Origin: Candidatus Methanoplasma cognatum
GTDB lineage: Archaea > Thermoplasmatota > Thermoplasmata > Methanomassiliicoccales > Methanomethylophilaceae
Length of the DNA stretch: 64,000 nt
Reading direction: 5' to 3'
NCBI GenBank assembly: GCA_009777615.1
Contig: WRLM01000001.1
Coordinates: 584,277-648,276, forward strand
The position numbers and the translations under genes are program-made. Positions 35,278 through 44,037 of this stretch are shown one piece after another. Every line of letters starts with the position of its first letter. The stretch's first letter is position 1. Under the pieces are notes generated by a model. The model was given only the letters and a program-made list of their open reading frames with translations, did not search any database and was not told the DNA's origin.

Positions 35278-36042
35278 TCACCCCAGCTTTACCGGGCGGC
35301 CGCATTCGTCGCGTTTGGAGGTTCCGAAGTCCCTGATCGCTGACAGCTGATCCTTTGTGAACACCGGGCCGTCCCTGCATGCCCGCATGCCGTCCATGAC
35401 GCAGCTTCCGCAAACACCGACGCCGCACTTCATGTGCCTTTCCAGCGACAGCTGGCAGTCGAGGCCGAGTTCGACGCATGTGTTGTAAATGTGGTACAGC
35501 ATGATCTCGGGGCCGCATGCCAATACCGTGTCGTAAACGTTCTCCTGGACCTTTTCCCTCATAAGCTGCACGGCATTCCCGTGGAACCCTCTGCTGCCGT
35601 CGTCGGTGGCTATCCACAGGTTCTTAGTGTATTTACTGGCGATATCGTCCATTATGACGTCCTTGTCGGTCCTCGCGGCAATTATCGTATCCGCGCCGGT
35701 CTCTTTGACCGCAGGTATTATGGCGGCCGTCCCGACCCCGCCCCCGACCATAAGCATCTTTTTGTTCTTTTTGATGTCGAATCCCCTTCCGTAGGGGCCC
35801 CTGATCCTGATCGGGTCTCCCAGGCTTAATCCGTGGAGCGCCTGTGTGTCCTTTCCTATCTGCTTCACCGTGATGCTCTTTATGCGGTCGGTCTTCGAAA
35901 GTGACATGGGGACCTCCTCCATGCCGGGTACCCAGACCATTATGAACTGGCCGGGGGAAGCTTTCTCATCCCACTGGAACTCCAGGGTCTTTGTGTCATG
36001 GGAGTCCTCTATTATGCCTATTATCCTTACAGTATCACTCAT
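35278..36042 (-). CDS. pyrK: Dihydroorotate dehydrogenase electron-transfer subunit
   Basis: 254 residues from the ATG complementary to 36040-36042. The ferredoxin-reductase fold is clear: FAD-binding RIRGPYGRGF (about 80-89), an NAD-binding glycine loop MVGGGVGTAAIIP (about 100-112) and the C-terminal [2Fe-2S] cysteines in CGVGVCGSC (about 212-220) plus a further cysteine in RACRDGP. PyrK carries electrons from PyrD to NAD during orotate formation. Its start overlaps the end of pyrD by eight bases, so the two are translated together. Confidence 0.92.
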   Translation of the reverse strand: MSDTVRIIGIIEDSHDTKTLEFQWDEKASPGQFIMVWVPGMEEVPMSLSKTDRIKSITVKQIGKDTQALHGLSLGDPIRIRGPYGRGFDIKKNKKMLMVGGGVGTAAIIPAVKETGADTIIAARTDKDVIMDDIASKYTKNLWIATDDGSRGFHGNAVQLMREKVQENVYDTVLACGPEIMLYHIYNTCVELGLDCQLSLERHMKCGVGVCGSCVMDGMRACRDGPVFTKDQLSAIRDFGTSKRDECGRPVKLG

Positions 36043-36934
36043 GGGCAACACCTACCATGTCTGAGATCGAACCGTATCCGTAATCCTTCATGAACCTTTC
36101 CAGATCGGAATTCACGGTTCCGAACACCTCTATCCCTTTCGTTCCTATCGCGCTGCCTATCTGGAAGGCACAGGCTCCCGCCATTATGTACTGCGCCGCA
36201 TCCTTCCAGTCGGATATCCCGCCGACCCCCACGATCGGTATGTCCACGGCGGTCCTGATGTCGAACACCGCCCTGACCCCTATCGAGCGGATGGCGGGCC
36301 CGGACAGCCCTCCGAACTTGTTGCTCAGTATAGGCTTCCCCAGCTGCGGCGATATGACCATCGCTTTGACCGTATTGATGGCGACGACGGCGTCGCCCCC
36401 GCCGTCCTGAACGGCGGCCGCAAGGTCTTTGATCATGTGGGTGTTCGGAGTGAGCTTGGTCCAGACCGGTATCTTCACCGAGCCTTTTACCGCGGTGACT
36501 ATCGCCTCGACCACTTTGGGGTCGGTCCCGACCTCCATCCCGTAGCCTGCCGCATGGGGGCAGGAAAGGTTCAGTTCCACCGCCGCGGCGCCGTACTCCT
36601 CCATCTTTCCCGCCAACCTCACGAACTCTTCCGGGGATGAGCCGAATATCGATCCGATGATGTTGCCGCTTTTCGCCGCATCCTCCATCTCTTTCCCGAA
36701 AAGCTCTATCCCCGGGTTTGGGAGACCCATCGCGTTGATGTATCCTCCCTTTAATTCTGTGAAGGAGGGGTTGGGATGTCCGGGATTCGGTTCGGACCCG
36801 ATAGATTTAGTCACAACCGCTCCGGCCCCCGATCTCAGCATTCTCATCATCGAGGGTCCGGTCTCATCCATTATCCCCGATGCGACCATTCCGGGCTTCT
36901 CAAGCCTTAGTTTTCCGACAGAGGTCACAAGCAT
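36035..36934 (-). CDS. pyrD: Dihydroorotate dehydrogenase, class 1B catalytic subunit
   Basis: 299 residues. The FMN barrel begins with KNPGMVASGIMD-like GMVASGIMDETG; the catalytic base is cysteine in ELNLSCPHAAG (about residue 125), the class 1B form that works with PyrK. NTVKAM, GGLSGPAIRS and VGVGGISDWKDA (about 240) complete the phosphate-binding part. The enzyme oxidises dihydroorotate to orotate in pyrimidine synthesis. First gene of the pyrDK unit, divergent from the desulfurase gene with 58 bases between starts. Confidence 0.95.
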   Translation of the reverse strand: MLVTSVGKLRLEKPGMVASGIMDETGPSMMRMLRSGAGAVVTKSIGSEPNPGHPNPSFTELKGGYINAMGLPNPGIELFGKEMEDAAKSGNIIGSIFGSSPEEFVRLAGKMEEYGAAAVELNLSCPHAAGYGMEVGTDPKVVEAIVTAVKGSVKIPVWTKLTPNTHMIKDLAAAVQDGGGDAVVAINTVKAMVISPQLGKPILSNKFGGLSGPAIRSIGVRAVFDIRTAVDIPIVGVGGISDWKDAAQYIMAGACAFQIGSAIGTKGIEVFGTVNSDLERFMKDYGYGSISDMVGVAHE

Positions 36935-36992
36935 TATATCGAACCCAGATACACGTAACCAGTTAAATAATCATAAGTGATAGAACCGCAGC

Positions 36993-38201
36993 ATGGAAAT
37001 ATCCGCTGCCAGAAACGATTTCCCGACGATAAGAGGGAAAAAAGGCGTCTACTTGGACAGCGCATGCCAGTCGCTGAGACCGGATCAGGTGATAAGGTCG
37101 ATCCTGGATTACTATGAGGAATTCCCCTCATGCGGAGGGCGCAGCGTGTACAGGATGTCCTCAAAGGTCTCCATGGTCATCGATGAAGCGAGGGAGACAG
37201 CGGCGAGGTTCTTCGGCACGGACGATCCGGACTGCTACATCTTCACAAAGAATTGTACGGAGGGCATAAACACCGTCGCAAGAGGGATCGGATTAAGAGA
37301 AGGCGATGCGGTGGTCACCACCGATACGGAACACAACTCCAACCATGTGCCTTGGGTCATACTGGCGGAGGAGGCCGGAGTGAGAAGAAGATATTCTCCC
37401 TCTAAGAACGACGGAGAGTTCGACATAGAGAGGTTCAAAGAGTCCATGAGTAAAGACGTGAAGCTGGTCTCCGTCTACCACGCAAGCAATGTGACGGGAT
37501 GCGTGGTCCCCATCAAAGAGGCGGCGGAGATAGCGCATGACCGCGGAGCGAAGATCCTCATTGACGGGTCCCAGGCGGCGCCGCACATGAAGGTCGATCT
37601 TAAGAAGACGGACGTCGACTTCTATGCGTTATCGGTGCACAAAATGCTCGGGCCGTCAGGGATGGGGATTCTGTACGGGAAAAGAGAATGCTTAGAAGAT
37701 CTGAAACCGCTGACAACAGGCGGAGGCGCGGTGGGTGTGGCGACCTATGGCTGCGCCAGTTTTGCACCGATCCCGGACAAATTCGAAGCGGGACTGCAGA
37801 ACTATGCGGGAATAGCCGGAACGAAAGCTGCGCTTGATTATCTCACATTCATAGGGATGGATAAGATATACGAACACGACAGGCATCTGATGGAGATGAT
37901 CTTCAAATTGACAGAGGAAATAAAAGGCCTGAGCGTGGTGGGACCGGATGACCCGGGCAGAAGGTGCGGTGTGTTCTCCTTCAACATAGATGGATTGTCC
38001 CCCCATGATGTCGCCATGATGCTTGACAAAATGGACAGCATCATGATAAGGTCAGGAATGCATTGCGCCCATCCGTTCTTCGGATCAAGAGGTATAGAGG
38101 GTAGCGCCAGAGCCTCGGTCTATCTGTACAATAATGAAGAAGACATAGAAAGGTTTGCTGCCGCATTGAACAAAGCGGCGGAAACGTTCTGCGGCAAGTG
38201 A
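36993..38201 (+). CDS. Cysteine desulfurase-like PLP enzyme (SufS/CsdA type)
   Basis: 402 residues. Class V aminotransferase fold: TKNCTEGINTVA (about 89-100), NHVPW, IDGSQAAPHM (about 190-199), the PLP lysine in SVHKMLGPSG (about residue 218) and the mobile-loop cysteine in RSGMHCAHP (about residue 357), the position of the catalytic Cys in SufS. These features fit a group II desulfurase that supplies sulfur for iron-sulfur clusters, which this organism needs for RamA, ABCE1 and the radical SAM enzymes. No SufE or SufBC gene is adjacent. Confidence 0.85.
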   Translation: MEISAARNDFPTIRGKKGVYLDSACQSLRPDQVIRSILDYYEEFPSCGGRSVYRMSSKVSMVIDEARETAARFFGTDDPDCYIFTKNCTEGINTVARGIGLREGDAVVTTDTEHNSNHVPWVILAEEAGVRRRYSPSKNDGEFDIERFKESMSKDVKLVSVYHASNVTGCVVPIKEAAEIAHDRGAKILIDGSQAAPHMKVDLKKTDVDFYALSVHKMLGPSGMGILYGKRECLEDLKPLTTGGGAVGVATYGCASFAPIPDKFEAGLQNYAGIAGTKAALDYLTFIGMDKIYEHDRHLMEMIFKLTEEIKGLSVVGPDDPGRRCGVFSFNIDGLSPHDVAMMLDKMDSIMIRSGMHCAHPFFGSRGIEGSARASVYLYNNEEDIERFAAALNKAAETFCGK

Positions 38202-38204
38202 TGC

Positions 38205-38537
38205 TCACGTTTTTGTCATCGTCACCTCGTCGCTGTGGCCGATCACCACTCGTTCCACACTTTTCGATACTGTTGACCGGTAGGACTTGTCTTTCGAGTA
38301 CAAAGTAAGACTGTGCCCTTCGATCACAACGGAACAGTCGGCGGAGGGGAGGACCTCCCACCCTCTGAGGATCAGCGTATCCGCTTCGGAGACCCAGAAC
38401 TCCTCGATCACCAGTGAAAGCCGGTCCGCCGCTTCCTCCATGGAAGCGTCATATCTTCCGTCGTAGAACGATTGGACAGGCATTATCACCGCCGCGAGGA
38501 GAGCCGCACCGCATACTATCATGGCAACCCGAGACAT
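38205..38537 (-). CDS. Small membrane-anchored protein of the pilin-like operon
   Basis: 110 residues from the ATG complementary to 38535-38537; a TTG start at 38552, overlapping the previous gene's stop, would add five residues. Residues 1-25 are hydrophobic (RVAMIVCGAALLAAVIMPV) and the rest is a soluble domain with alternating beta strands (LILRGWEVLPSADC, HSLTLYSKDKSY). Not recognised as a family. It is the third gene of a unit with two pilin-like genes, so an accessory or minor pilin role is the most likely inference. Confidence 0.55.
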   Translation of the reverse strand: MSRVAMIVCGAALLAAVIMPVQSFYDGRYDASMEEAADRLSLVIEEFWVSEADTLILRGWEVLPSADCSVVIEGHSLTLYSKDKSYRSTVSKSVERVVIGHSDEVTMTKT

Positions 38538-38544
38538 TGTGAAT

Positions 38545-38976
38545 TCAATCAATTACGCTCACCCTTATTCCATATACTCCGTTCTCGAAGACGCATTCCA
38601 TCGAGACCGTCCTGTCGCCCATAAGGTAAAGAGGGTCCCCAAGGAATTTCACGGGGGGCCTCTGAAGGTATATCTTATCGACGACCGTATCGTCAAGAAG
38701 TATCGATATGCTGTATGAATCGGATCCTTCTCCGCCCAGCATCAGGCAGGACCCGCCGGACAACGACACACTGACCCTGCTGGTGCTGCCGGCGCCGGAA
38801 TAGTATGCTCTTCCCGCCGCATCTTCGATCTTGCCGGCCTCCGCTTTTGCGACAGCGGCGGAGGTGTCCTTCTCAAAATCAGAGACCATGCCAATCGCAA
38901 TCGGAACGAACAAGGCCAAAATTAAAAAGGTCACGGCCAACGTTATGGGAAGGCCGGTCACCCCCTTTCTGTTCAA
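38545..38976 (-). CDS. Type IV pilin-like protein (minor)
   Basis: 143 residues, TTG start placed two bases after the stop of the upstream gene. The N-terminus NRKGVTGLP followed by a hydrophobic stretch to about residue 32 resembles an archaeal class III signal peptide with cleavage after KG. The remainder is a beta-rich soluble domain (RVSVSLSGGSCLMLGGEG). Archaeal pilin-like proteins use this signal so that a prepilin peptidase can cut before assembly. The assembly machinery is not in the window, so filament formation is inference. Confidence 0.6.
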   Translation of the reverse strand: MNRKGVTGLPITLAVTFLILALFVPIAIGMVSDFEKDTSAAVAKAEAGKIEDAAGRAYYSGAGSTSRVSVSLSGGSCLMLGGEGSDSYSISILLDDTVVDKIYLQRPPVKFLGDPLYLMGDRTVSMECVFENGVYGIRVSVID

Positions 38977-38978
38977 TT

Positions 38979-39443
38979 TTACGATATTACCGCCACCCTT
39001 GTGTTGTTGTTCTCCCCGTATTCGGGCATCGATACGTTGATTGTGATGAAGCCTATTTCGGAGCCTCTCAGCGTTATCCTCAGGCCGTCGAATTTCGCAT
39101 ATCCTCCTTCGGTGTTCGCATATGCGGTCTTTCCGTTCTTATCGGTCACCCCGAGGCCTGACAGGACCACGGTGGCGCCGCTGAGCGGATTACCGTTCTG
39201 GTCCGTGACGTACACCTCGACGTAACCGTCGGAGGTGCTGTTCCCGTTAAGGATGATGTCCCCTGAAAGCACGTCTACGCCGCCTATATGCTTCGGCGTC
39301 TCGATGTTGCCCATCCAGCCGATGAGTATGGCAGTCCCCATCGTTGCGATGATGATCATTATCATCAGCTGGAGAGGCAGCCCTTCGATGCTCCCCTTCT
39401 TGTTCTTGTTCAGTTTCTTCATGAGATGTTGTATGTTCCTCAT
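38979..39443 (-). CDS. Type IV pilin-like protein with Ig/carboxypeptidase-regulatory-like domain
   Basis: 154 residues. KNKKGSIEGLPLQLM before a hydrophobic helix to about residue 44 is a good class III (archaellin/pilin) signal with cleavage after KKG. The outer part is a beta-sandwich with the pattern VYVTDQNGNPLSGATVVLSG and GKTAYANTEGGYAKFDG, as in carboxypeptidase regulatory-like domains that serve as surface or adhesion modules. First of three tandem genes with overlapping or two-base junctions. A surface structure is likely; its kind is not known. Confidence 0.7.
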   Translation of the reverse strand: MRNIQHLMKKLNKNKKGSIEGLPLQLMIMIIIATMGTAILIGWMGNIETPKHIGGVDVLSGDIILNGNSTSDGYVEVYVTDQNGNPLSGATVVLSGLGVTDKNGKTAYANTEGGYAKFDGLRITLRGSEIGFITINVSMPEYGENNNTRVAVIS

Positions 39444-39513
39444 ATTTGAAACACGTCAACGTCAGCATATATAACGAAGAAAATACAGTTAGTATACGTT
39501 TTGCACTTTGGGC

Positions 39514-40080
39514 TCAAATGAGATCGAACGCGATTATCGCGGACGCTATCTTGGGGTCGTTCACGGACATTCCGAAATGTTTCCTTAACATGATGTCCGT
39601 TGTTGTCGCGGGGTACAGCAGGACGGGGTCCTTCGCGCCTTCGTCTGCTCCGATGATCCTGAGCCTTTGAGGAAGTATCACTATCATCATCTCATGCGTT
39701 CCCGCCTTTTCGGGGTGGATCGCGAAGTCGTCGCATAACCAAAAGATATTCGGATCATCTTTGAAGTCGTCGATCATGCAGGGAGGGACGTCATGCCCGA
39801 CCATGTTCCCGCAGCCGTCCTCCATTATCATGATGTGATCGGTGCTGGGCTCGAAAGAGCTTTCGCAGAACACGCAGACCGTAACGCTCCTTTTGAGGAC
39901 CTCCTCCAAGGCCCGGTTCACCAACGGCATTCCAAGAGTGGATTCAGTTATTCCGCCCTCTTCTTCGACAACTTCGTCAAAGAAATCCCCTTCAAGAGGG
40001 AAAGCGGCCCTTATGCTCTTTTCCGCGAGGAGCTTTGCGAGAACATCGTCCAAACCCATGGCGGCCGATACGATACGCAT
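39514..40080 (-). CDS. Hypothetical protein
   Basis: 188 residues, not recognised. Mixed alpha/beta, acidic, no membrane segment or signal. Two cysteine groups (CVFCESS near residue 72 and WLCDD near 112) might bind metal, but the spacing matches nothing I know. The sequence GGITESTLGMPLVNRALEEVLK and MMIVILPQRLRIIG look like regular helix and strand elements, so it is a real coding region with normal codon usage. It stands between the pilin-like operon (70 bases) and the AdoMet decarboxylase-like gene. Confidence 0.55.
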   Translation of the reverse strand: MRIVSAAMGLDDVLAKLLAEKSIRAAFPLEGDFFDEVVEEEGGITESTLGMPLVNRALEEVLKRSVTVCVFCESSFEPSTDHIMIMEDGCGNMVGHDVPPCMIDDFKDDPNIFWLCDDFAIHPEKAGTHEMMIVILPQRLRIIGADEGAKDPVLLYPATTTDIMLRKHFGMSVNDPKIASAIIAFDLI

Positions 40081-40170
40081 GATAATATTCTTATGGTATA
40101 GTAGAAAAAAAGATCGGCTGCTGTCAAGCCTGAAAGAAAAATAAATCCGGCGGATGCCGGAAATATAGGA

Positions 40171-40596
40171 TCAGACGTCCCTGAAGCAGACCGCGTACTC
40201 CATCTTCTTGGCGCCGAAGTACTTCTGGACGAACTCTGCGGTCTTTTTCGGGGGGAACTCCTTGCATGAGAAAACGTCGATGAACGCTCTGTCCGTGTCC
40301 TCTGCGAAGTGCCCGGAGATCTGGGAGGTCTCTATCAGCTGCACAAGGGAGAAACCCTGCACCTTCGGTTCGTCGCCGAAGAATACCACTATCGGCTCAC
40401 CGTACCTTTTCATATCAATGTAATTGGCAAGGTCGACGGCGAACTTTGAGATGTGCTCTTTGGACGAGATCTTCTCATGGTCGCACTCTCCGAGGTCGAT
40501 GCAAACGGCAAGACCCCATCTTTTCTCGCTGTTGTATTTTTTTATGATCTCCTCATCTGACATGAGGCTGCCTGTGTATGGACTCATTATATACAT
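40171..40596 (-). CDS. S-adenosylmethionine decarboxylase-like protein
   Basis: 141 residues. The segment QLIETSQISGHF...RAFIDVFSC (about residues 85-111) lines up with the core of the small prokaryotic AdoMet decarboxylases (ESHISIHT...VDVFTC): the serine that becomes the pyruvoyl group is kept but the next residue is Gln instead of His. The N-terminal DLGECDHEKISS segment and C-terminal KYFGAKKMEYAVCFR also fit the fold. True enzymes make decarboxylated AdoMet for spermidine synthesis after self-cleavage. Whether this protein cleaves itself is doubtful given the substitution. A long leader with alternative hairpins lies upstream. Confidence 0.55.
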   Translation of the reverse strand: MYIMSPYTGSLMSDEEIIKKYNSEKRWGLAVCIDLGECDHEKISSKEHISKFAVDLANYIDMKRYGEPIVVFFGDEPKVQGFSLVQLIETSQISGHFAEDTDRAFIDVFSCKEFPPKKTAEFVQKYFGAKKMEYAVCFRDV

Positions 40597-41046
40597 CGGA
40601 TTCCCACCTTTGATAATTTGAAATGCAAGCTCGCTTTCAGTATTTTAAGTATTTGCACTCACACGATAACGATTATCTCCCAGGGGACATTCATGCGGGC
40701 GATGTGTCGAAAATACGATTTTCGAAAGACTTTTTCGACACCTCGAAGACATCCCCGGCCGCGTAACCAAAGGGCGCGAGCCCTATTGACCTCCATCAAG
40801 AAGTATCCGCGGCCCATTACCAGAACGGTCACTTTCTCGATGTCGGACTCTTCCGGCATGCCTTTTGCCGATCCTCTTTTATGTTGCCGACCAGCGCGCG
40901 CATGGCATCAGGCGTTCGCATCAAGCAGGGACACCTCATCCCTCCGGGTGCTGTCTTATAGCGCCTCCGCAGTTCTGGCGGTTATCTCGACAGCGTCGCT
41001 ATCTTCGGGGGCCGGCGCCTTTACGCGGGCCCCGTTCTTCTGCCGC
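40597..41046. other. Long intergenic region with mutually exclusive hairpins
   Basis: 450 bases between two genes on the minus strand. TGTCGAAAA (40705-40713) can pair with TTTTCGACA (40732-40740), or its inner part CGAAAAT (40708-40714) can pair with ATTTTCG (40718-40724); the two folds exclude each other. The block lies about 110 bases upstream of the AdoMet decarboxylase-like start. A 66-codon frame (40659-40859, minus) crosses it, but I cannot support it as a gene. Nothing else is recognised. Confidence 0.4.
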
Positions 41047-42315
41047 TCAGTCTCTCAGACATCCTATAGGTACGACATATACTCCGTCATCGCGGCGGTA
41101 TGCGATATCAGCGGCCGTAAGCACCATGAGAAATGACGGCTCTCCCATCTTCTCACTGTCCACTTTATCCCTTAGTTTCATCAGGCTCTCGACGGCTTTA
41201 TCTATATCATGCGAAGACATCTTTATCTCGACCGCGCCCCACCGCCCATCGTACAGATGTATGACCGCATCCACTTCCAGGTCGCTGCCGTCGTGATAAT
41301 GGAACACCTCGCCCTCCATCGACTGTGCGTATACCCTTAGGTCGCGGATACACAGTGATTCGAACAAAAGACCGAATGTCCTGAAATCTTTCATAAGGCC
41401 CTGCGGCGAGAGACGGAGGAGGACGGCGGCTATGGACGGGTCGACAAAATGGCATTTGGGAGACGTTCGCAATGCCGTCCTTGACCGTATATCGGGACTC
41501 CAGGCCGGCAGGTCCTCCGTTGCGAATATACGTCTCAGCGCATTCAGGTACGATGTCAGTGTTTTGTCGGATATTGCATCTTCGCCCCCCTTACCCGCAA
41601 TGTCATCCATGATCGTTTTATTCTTTACCATTGTGGACACGTTCCTTGCCAAGGACAGCATGAGTTTCCGAACCCGTTTCGGATCCCTTTCTACACCATC
41701 AACGCGCGATGCGTCGGATCTCTCGATGGACCTCACATACTGACGTGCATACTGCAGGGCGCCCTCGCCCTTGCTTGTGACGGATTCCGGCCATCCTCCC
41801 CTTACCAGTGCGAAAGCGAGATCTTCCCGAGCAAGCGGTGATCTCCCCTTTATCTCCATACCATCGAAAATGGACCTGAGCGAGACGCTGCCGTTGGATT
41901 CCAGCGATTCGAATAATGACATCGGTCTCATGAACATCCGGGCAATGCGCCCTGTTCCTGTATGCATCGTTACGCCGTCCGCCGGCGCTGCCGAACCGGT
42001 AAGTATGAACTGCCCCTTCTTTTTACGCTGATCCGCTTCAAAACGGATGCCGTCCCATACGATCGGTATGGTCTGCCATTCGTCTATCAAGAGGGGGACG
42101 TCTCCTTCCAACAAGGCGCCGGGCGAGAACTTTGCCCATTCCAGATATTGTTCCCTTTTCTTGGTGTCTTGCAGATAGACCGCACTTGCGGAGTGTTTTT
42201 CGGCAGTCCATGTCTTACCGCACCATTTGGGACCCTCTATGAGCACTGCGCTGAACAGAGACATGAGCATGTCCAATTCTTTGTCCACGACTCTGCTCAT
42301 ATATTCTTTATCCAT
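41047..42315 (-). CDS. DUF4143 AAA ATPase (copy 2)
   Basis: 422 residues, ATG start. Same layout as the protein of 23034-24299: Walker A EGPKWCGKTWTA, Walker B LLIDEWQTI, LTGSAAPADG, MRPMSLFESLESNGSVSL, and the C-terminal nuclease-like DLEVDAVIHL with GAVEIKMSS. Many stretches are identical between the copies (for example RDLRVYAQ and PSFLMV-TA). Function is unknown, as for the family. Its upstream region differs in sequence from copy 1 but has an array with the same 23-bp period at the same distance, so the two may be controlled in the same way. Confidence 0.85.
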   Translation of the reverse strand: MDKEYMSRVVDKELDMLMSLFSAVLIEGPKWCGKTWTAEKHSASAVYLQDTKKREQYLEWAKFSPGALLEGDVPLLIDEWQTIPIVWDGIRFEADQRKKKGQFILTGSAAPADGVTMHTGTGRIARMFMRPMSLFESLESNGSVSLRSIFDGMEIKGRSPLAREDLAFALVRGGWPESVTSKGEGALQYARQYVRSIERSDASRVDGVERDPKRVRKLMLSLARNVSTMVKNKTIMDDIAGKGGEDAISDKTLTSYLNALRRIFATEDLPAWSPDIRSRTALRTSPKCHFVDPSIAAVLLRLSPQGLMKDFRTFGLLFESLCIRDLRVYAQSMEGEVFHYHDGSDLEVDAVIHLYDGRWGAVEIKMSSHDIDKAVESLMKLRDKVDSEKMGEPSFLMVLTAADIAYRRDDGVYVVPIGCLRD

Positions 42316-42364
42316 TGATGTGAAATGTTATAATGGTTATATTAACTTACTGGATTCTTTATTA

Positions 42365-42428
42365 ATTCCGTGTTCTGATTCACTTTCATTCCGTGTTCTG
42401 ATTCACTTTCATTCCGTGTTCTGATTCG
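42365..42428 (-). repeat. 23-bp tandem repeats upstream of DUF4143 ATPase copy 2
   Basis: The unit ATTCCGTGTTCTGATT-CACTTTC starts at 42365 and 42388 (exact) and again at 42411 (exact for 17 bases). The array begins 50 bases upstream of the ATPase start on the minus strand. The rest of 42316-42620 is AT-rich near 42325-42365 and holds no recognisable gene. Confidence 0.8.
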
Positions 42429-42620
42429 AACCGAAGCGGAAGGAATGATGAGGCTCAGGCCTGTCCGCGCGTCGGCAACCACACTTAGGCGCAAATGGAA
42501 TGGAACTGCGTAACACAAAGGAGCATTCCTGCCGTATGAAAAGGAAGCAAACTTTTACCCGACGTGACCGCCGCTCCGAGTTTATTTTAATATCATAATC
42601 AGCTACTCTGTGGGGCGCAT

Positions 42621-43730
42621 ATGGGAATGTCCAAAGTATATTACACAAACATGCACACCGAGCTGCAGGACAGCCTTCTTGACAAATTCGAAAGGCTCAT
42701 CGACGCCGCCGGGATCGGGAGCATCGATGCGGACCGCAAGTTCGTGGCCATAAAGACGCACTTTGGCGAATTGGGGAACCTGGCCTTTCTGAGACCGAAC
42801 TATTCGAAGGTAATAGCAGACAGGATCTCCAAAATGGGCGGCATCCCCTTCCTGACCGACTGCAGCACGCTGTATCCCGGGAAAAGGAAGAACGCCGTCG
42901 AGCATCTGAATACGGCGAACATCAACGGCTTCAACACCATATCGGCAGGCTGCCAGATAATAATAGGGGACGGGCTGAAAGGTACCGATGATATCGAGAT
43001 GCCCATCGCCGGGGATTACGTAAAAACGGCGAAGATCGGACGCGTTGCGTACGATGCCGACGTCATCATATCGCTGAACCATTTCAAATGTCATGAGCTG
43101 ACAGGTTTCGGCGGAGCAGTGAAGAACATAGGAATGGGCTGCGCATCTAAGAGGGGGAAGATGGAGCTTCACAGCTCCGGAAAGCCGCAGGTCTCCGAGA
43201 AAAGATGCAGAGCCTGCAGGAAATGCCTCGAAGCATGCGCCCATTCGGCGATAACCGTCAAGGAGAAAGCGTCCATCGACCACAGCCTCTGCGTAGGATG
43301 CGGAAAATGCATAGGGATGTGCCCATTCGACGTCATATCGGTAGAAATGGATGAGGCGAATGAGATAGTATGCTTCAAGATAGTGGAGTACGCCGCCGCC
43401 TTATTGGCGGACAAGCCGAACTTCCACGTTTCGGTGATCGCCGATGTCTCTCCGTTCTGTGACTGTCATAAAGAGAACGACGTCCCGATCATACCGAACG
43501 TGGGAATGCTGGCGTCCTTCGACCCGGTCGCGCTGGATAAGGCCTGCGTAGACCTCGCCCAGGAACAGCCGATGATCGCGGGGAGCAGGCTGCACGCGAA
43601 CTCGAACGGGATAAAACCGGACGACATCTTCAAATGCACGCACCCGAGCACAAGGTGGCAGGCAACGTTCGAGCATGCTGAAAAGATGAAGATGGGCTCA
43701 TCCCGATATGAGCTGATAAAGATCGACTGA
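42621..43730 (+). CDS. DUF362 domain protein with two [4Fe-4S] clusters
   Basis: 369 residues. The DUF362 part opens with SKVYYTNMHTELQ and has VAIKTHFGELGN (about 36-47), FLTDCSTLYPG (about 74-84) and ISLNHFKCHELTGFGGAVKN (about 152). An inserted ferredoxin domain carries CRACRKCLEAC (about 191-201) and CVGCGKCIGMCPFD (about 221-234), the eight cysteines of two [4Fe-4S] clusters. Proteins of this type are common in anaerobes; their reaction is not established, though electron transfer is implied by the clusters. Monocistronic. Confidence 0.85.
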   Translation: MGMSKVYYTNMHTELQDSLLDKFERLIDAAGIGSIDADRKFVAIKTHFGELGNLAFLRPNYSKVIADRISKMGGIPFLTDCSTLYPGKRKNAVEHLNTANINGFNTISAGCQIIIGDGLKGTDDIEMPIAGDYVKTAKIGRVAYDADVIISLNHFKCHELTGFGGAVKNIGMGCASKRGKMELHSSGKPQVSEKRCRACRKCLEACAHSAITVKEKASIDHSLCVGCGKCIGMCPFDVISVEMDEANEIVCFKIVEYAAALLADKPNFHVSVIADVSPFCDCHKENDVPIIPNVGMLASFDPVALDKACVDLAQEQPMIAGSRLHANSNGIKPDDIFKCTHPSTRWQATFEHAEKMKMGSSRYELIKID

Positions 43731-44037
43731 TGCGGTCGGGGCGCCGCCCTGCGGGGCAGGCCAGCATCAGTACCCCCGCAAGGACAAAGCGGACAACGAA
43801 GTAGGCCACCCATTCGTGGGCCGGCATTATGTGCTGGTTCACAATGCCAACCGGCATAAGCAGGACCCCATCATGATCAAAAGGACCAGCACCGTATAGC
43901 CCGATATTGCCAGACCCACTTCGGAGATCATTTATGACACTGAAATGATAAATTTTAATATTATGCGTGTTTAATCGGTGCTTGGAAGTGCTGTTTGTTC
44001 AGATCGTGGTAAGACTTGAACGAACAGGGTCCAAAAT
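43731..44037. other. Intergenic region with a possible gene remnant on the minus strand
   Basis: On the minus strand between about 43925 and 43745, two frames joined by a shift read ISGYTVLVLLIMMGSCL and VAYFVVRFVLAGVLMLA, two hydrophobic segments with polar edges like membrane helices. No start, no stop-free frame and no known family, so at most a degraded membrane-protein fragment. A plausible TATA region for the downstream permease (AATTTTAATATTATG) lies at 43951-43965. Confidence 0.35.

Noticed and set aside
40659..40859. 66-codon frame on the minus strand in the 40.6-41.0 kb gap
   Set aside because: It crosses the inverted repeats, is very Arg-rich, and shows no family or ribosome site; not supported as a gene.
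24345..42428. Tandem repeats as CRISPR arrays
   Set aside because: The 23-bp units are directly adjacent with no spacers, only about three copies each, and no cas genes lie nearby.
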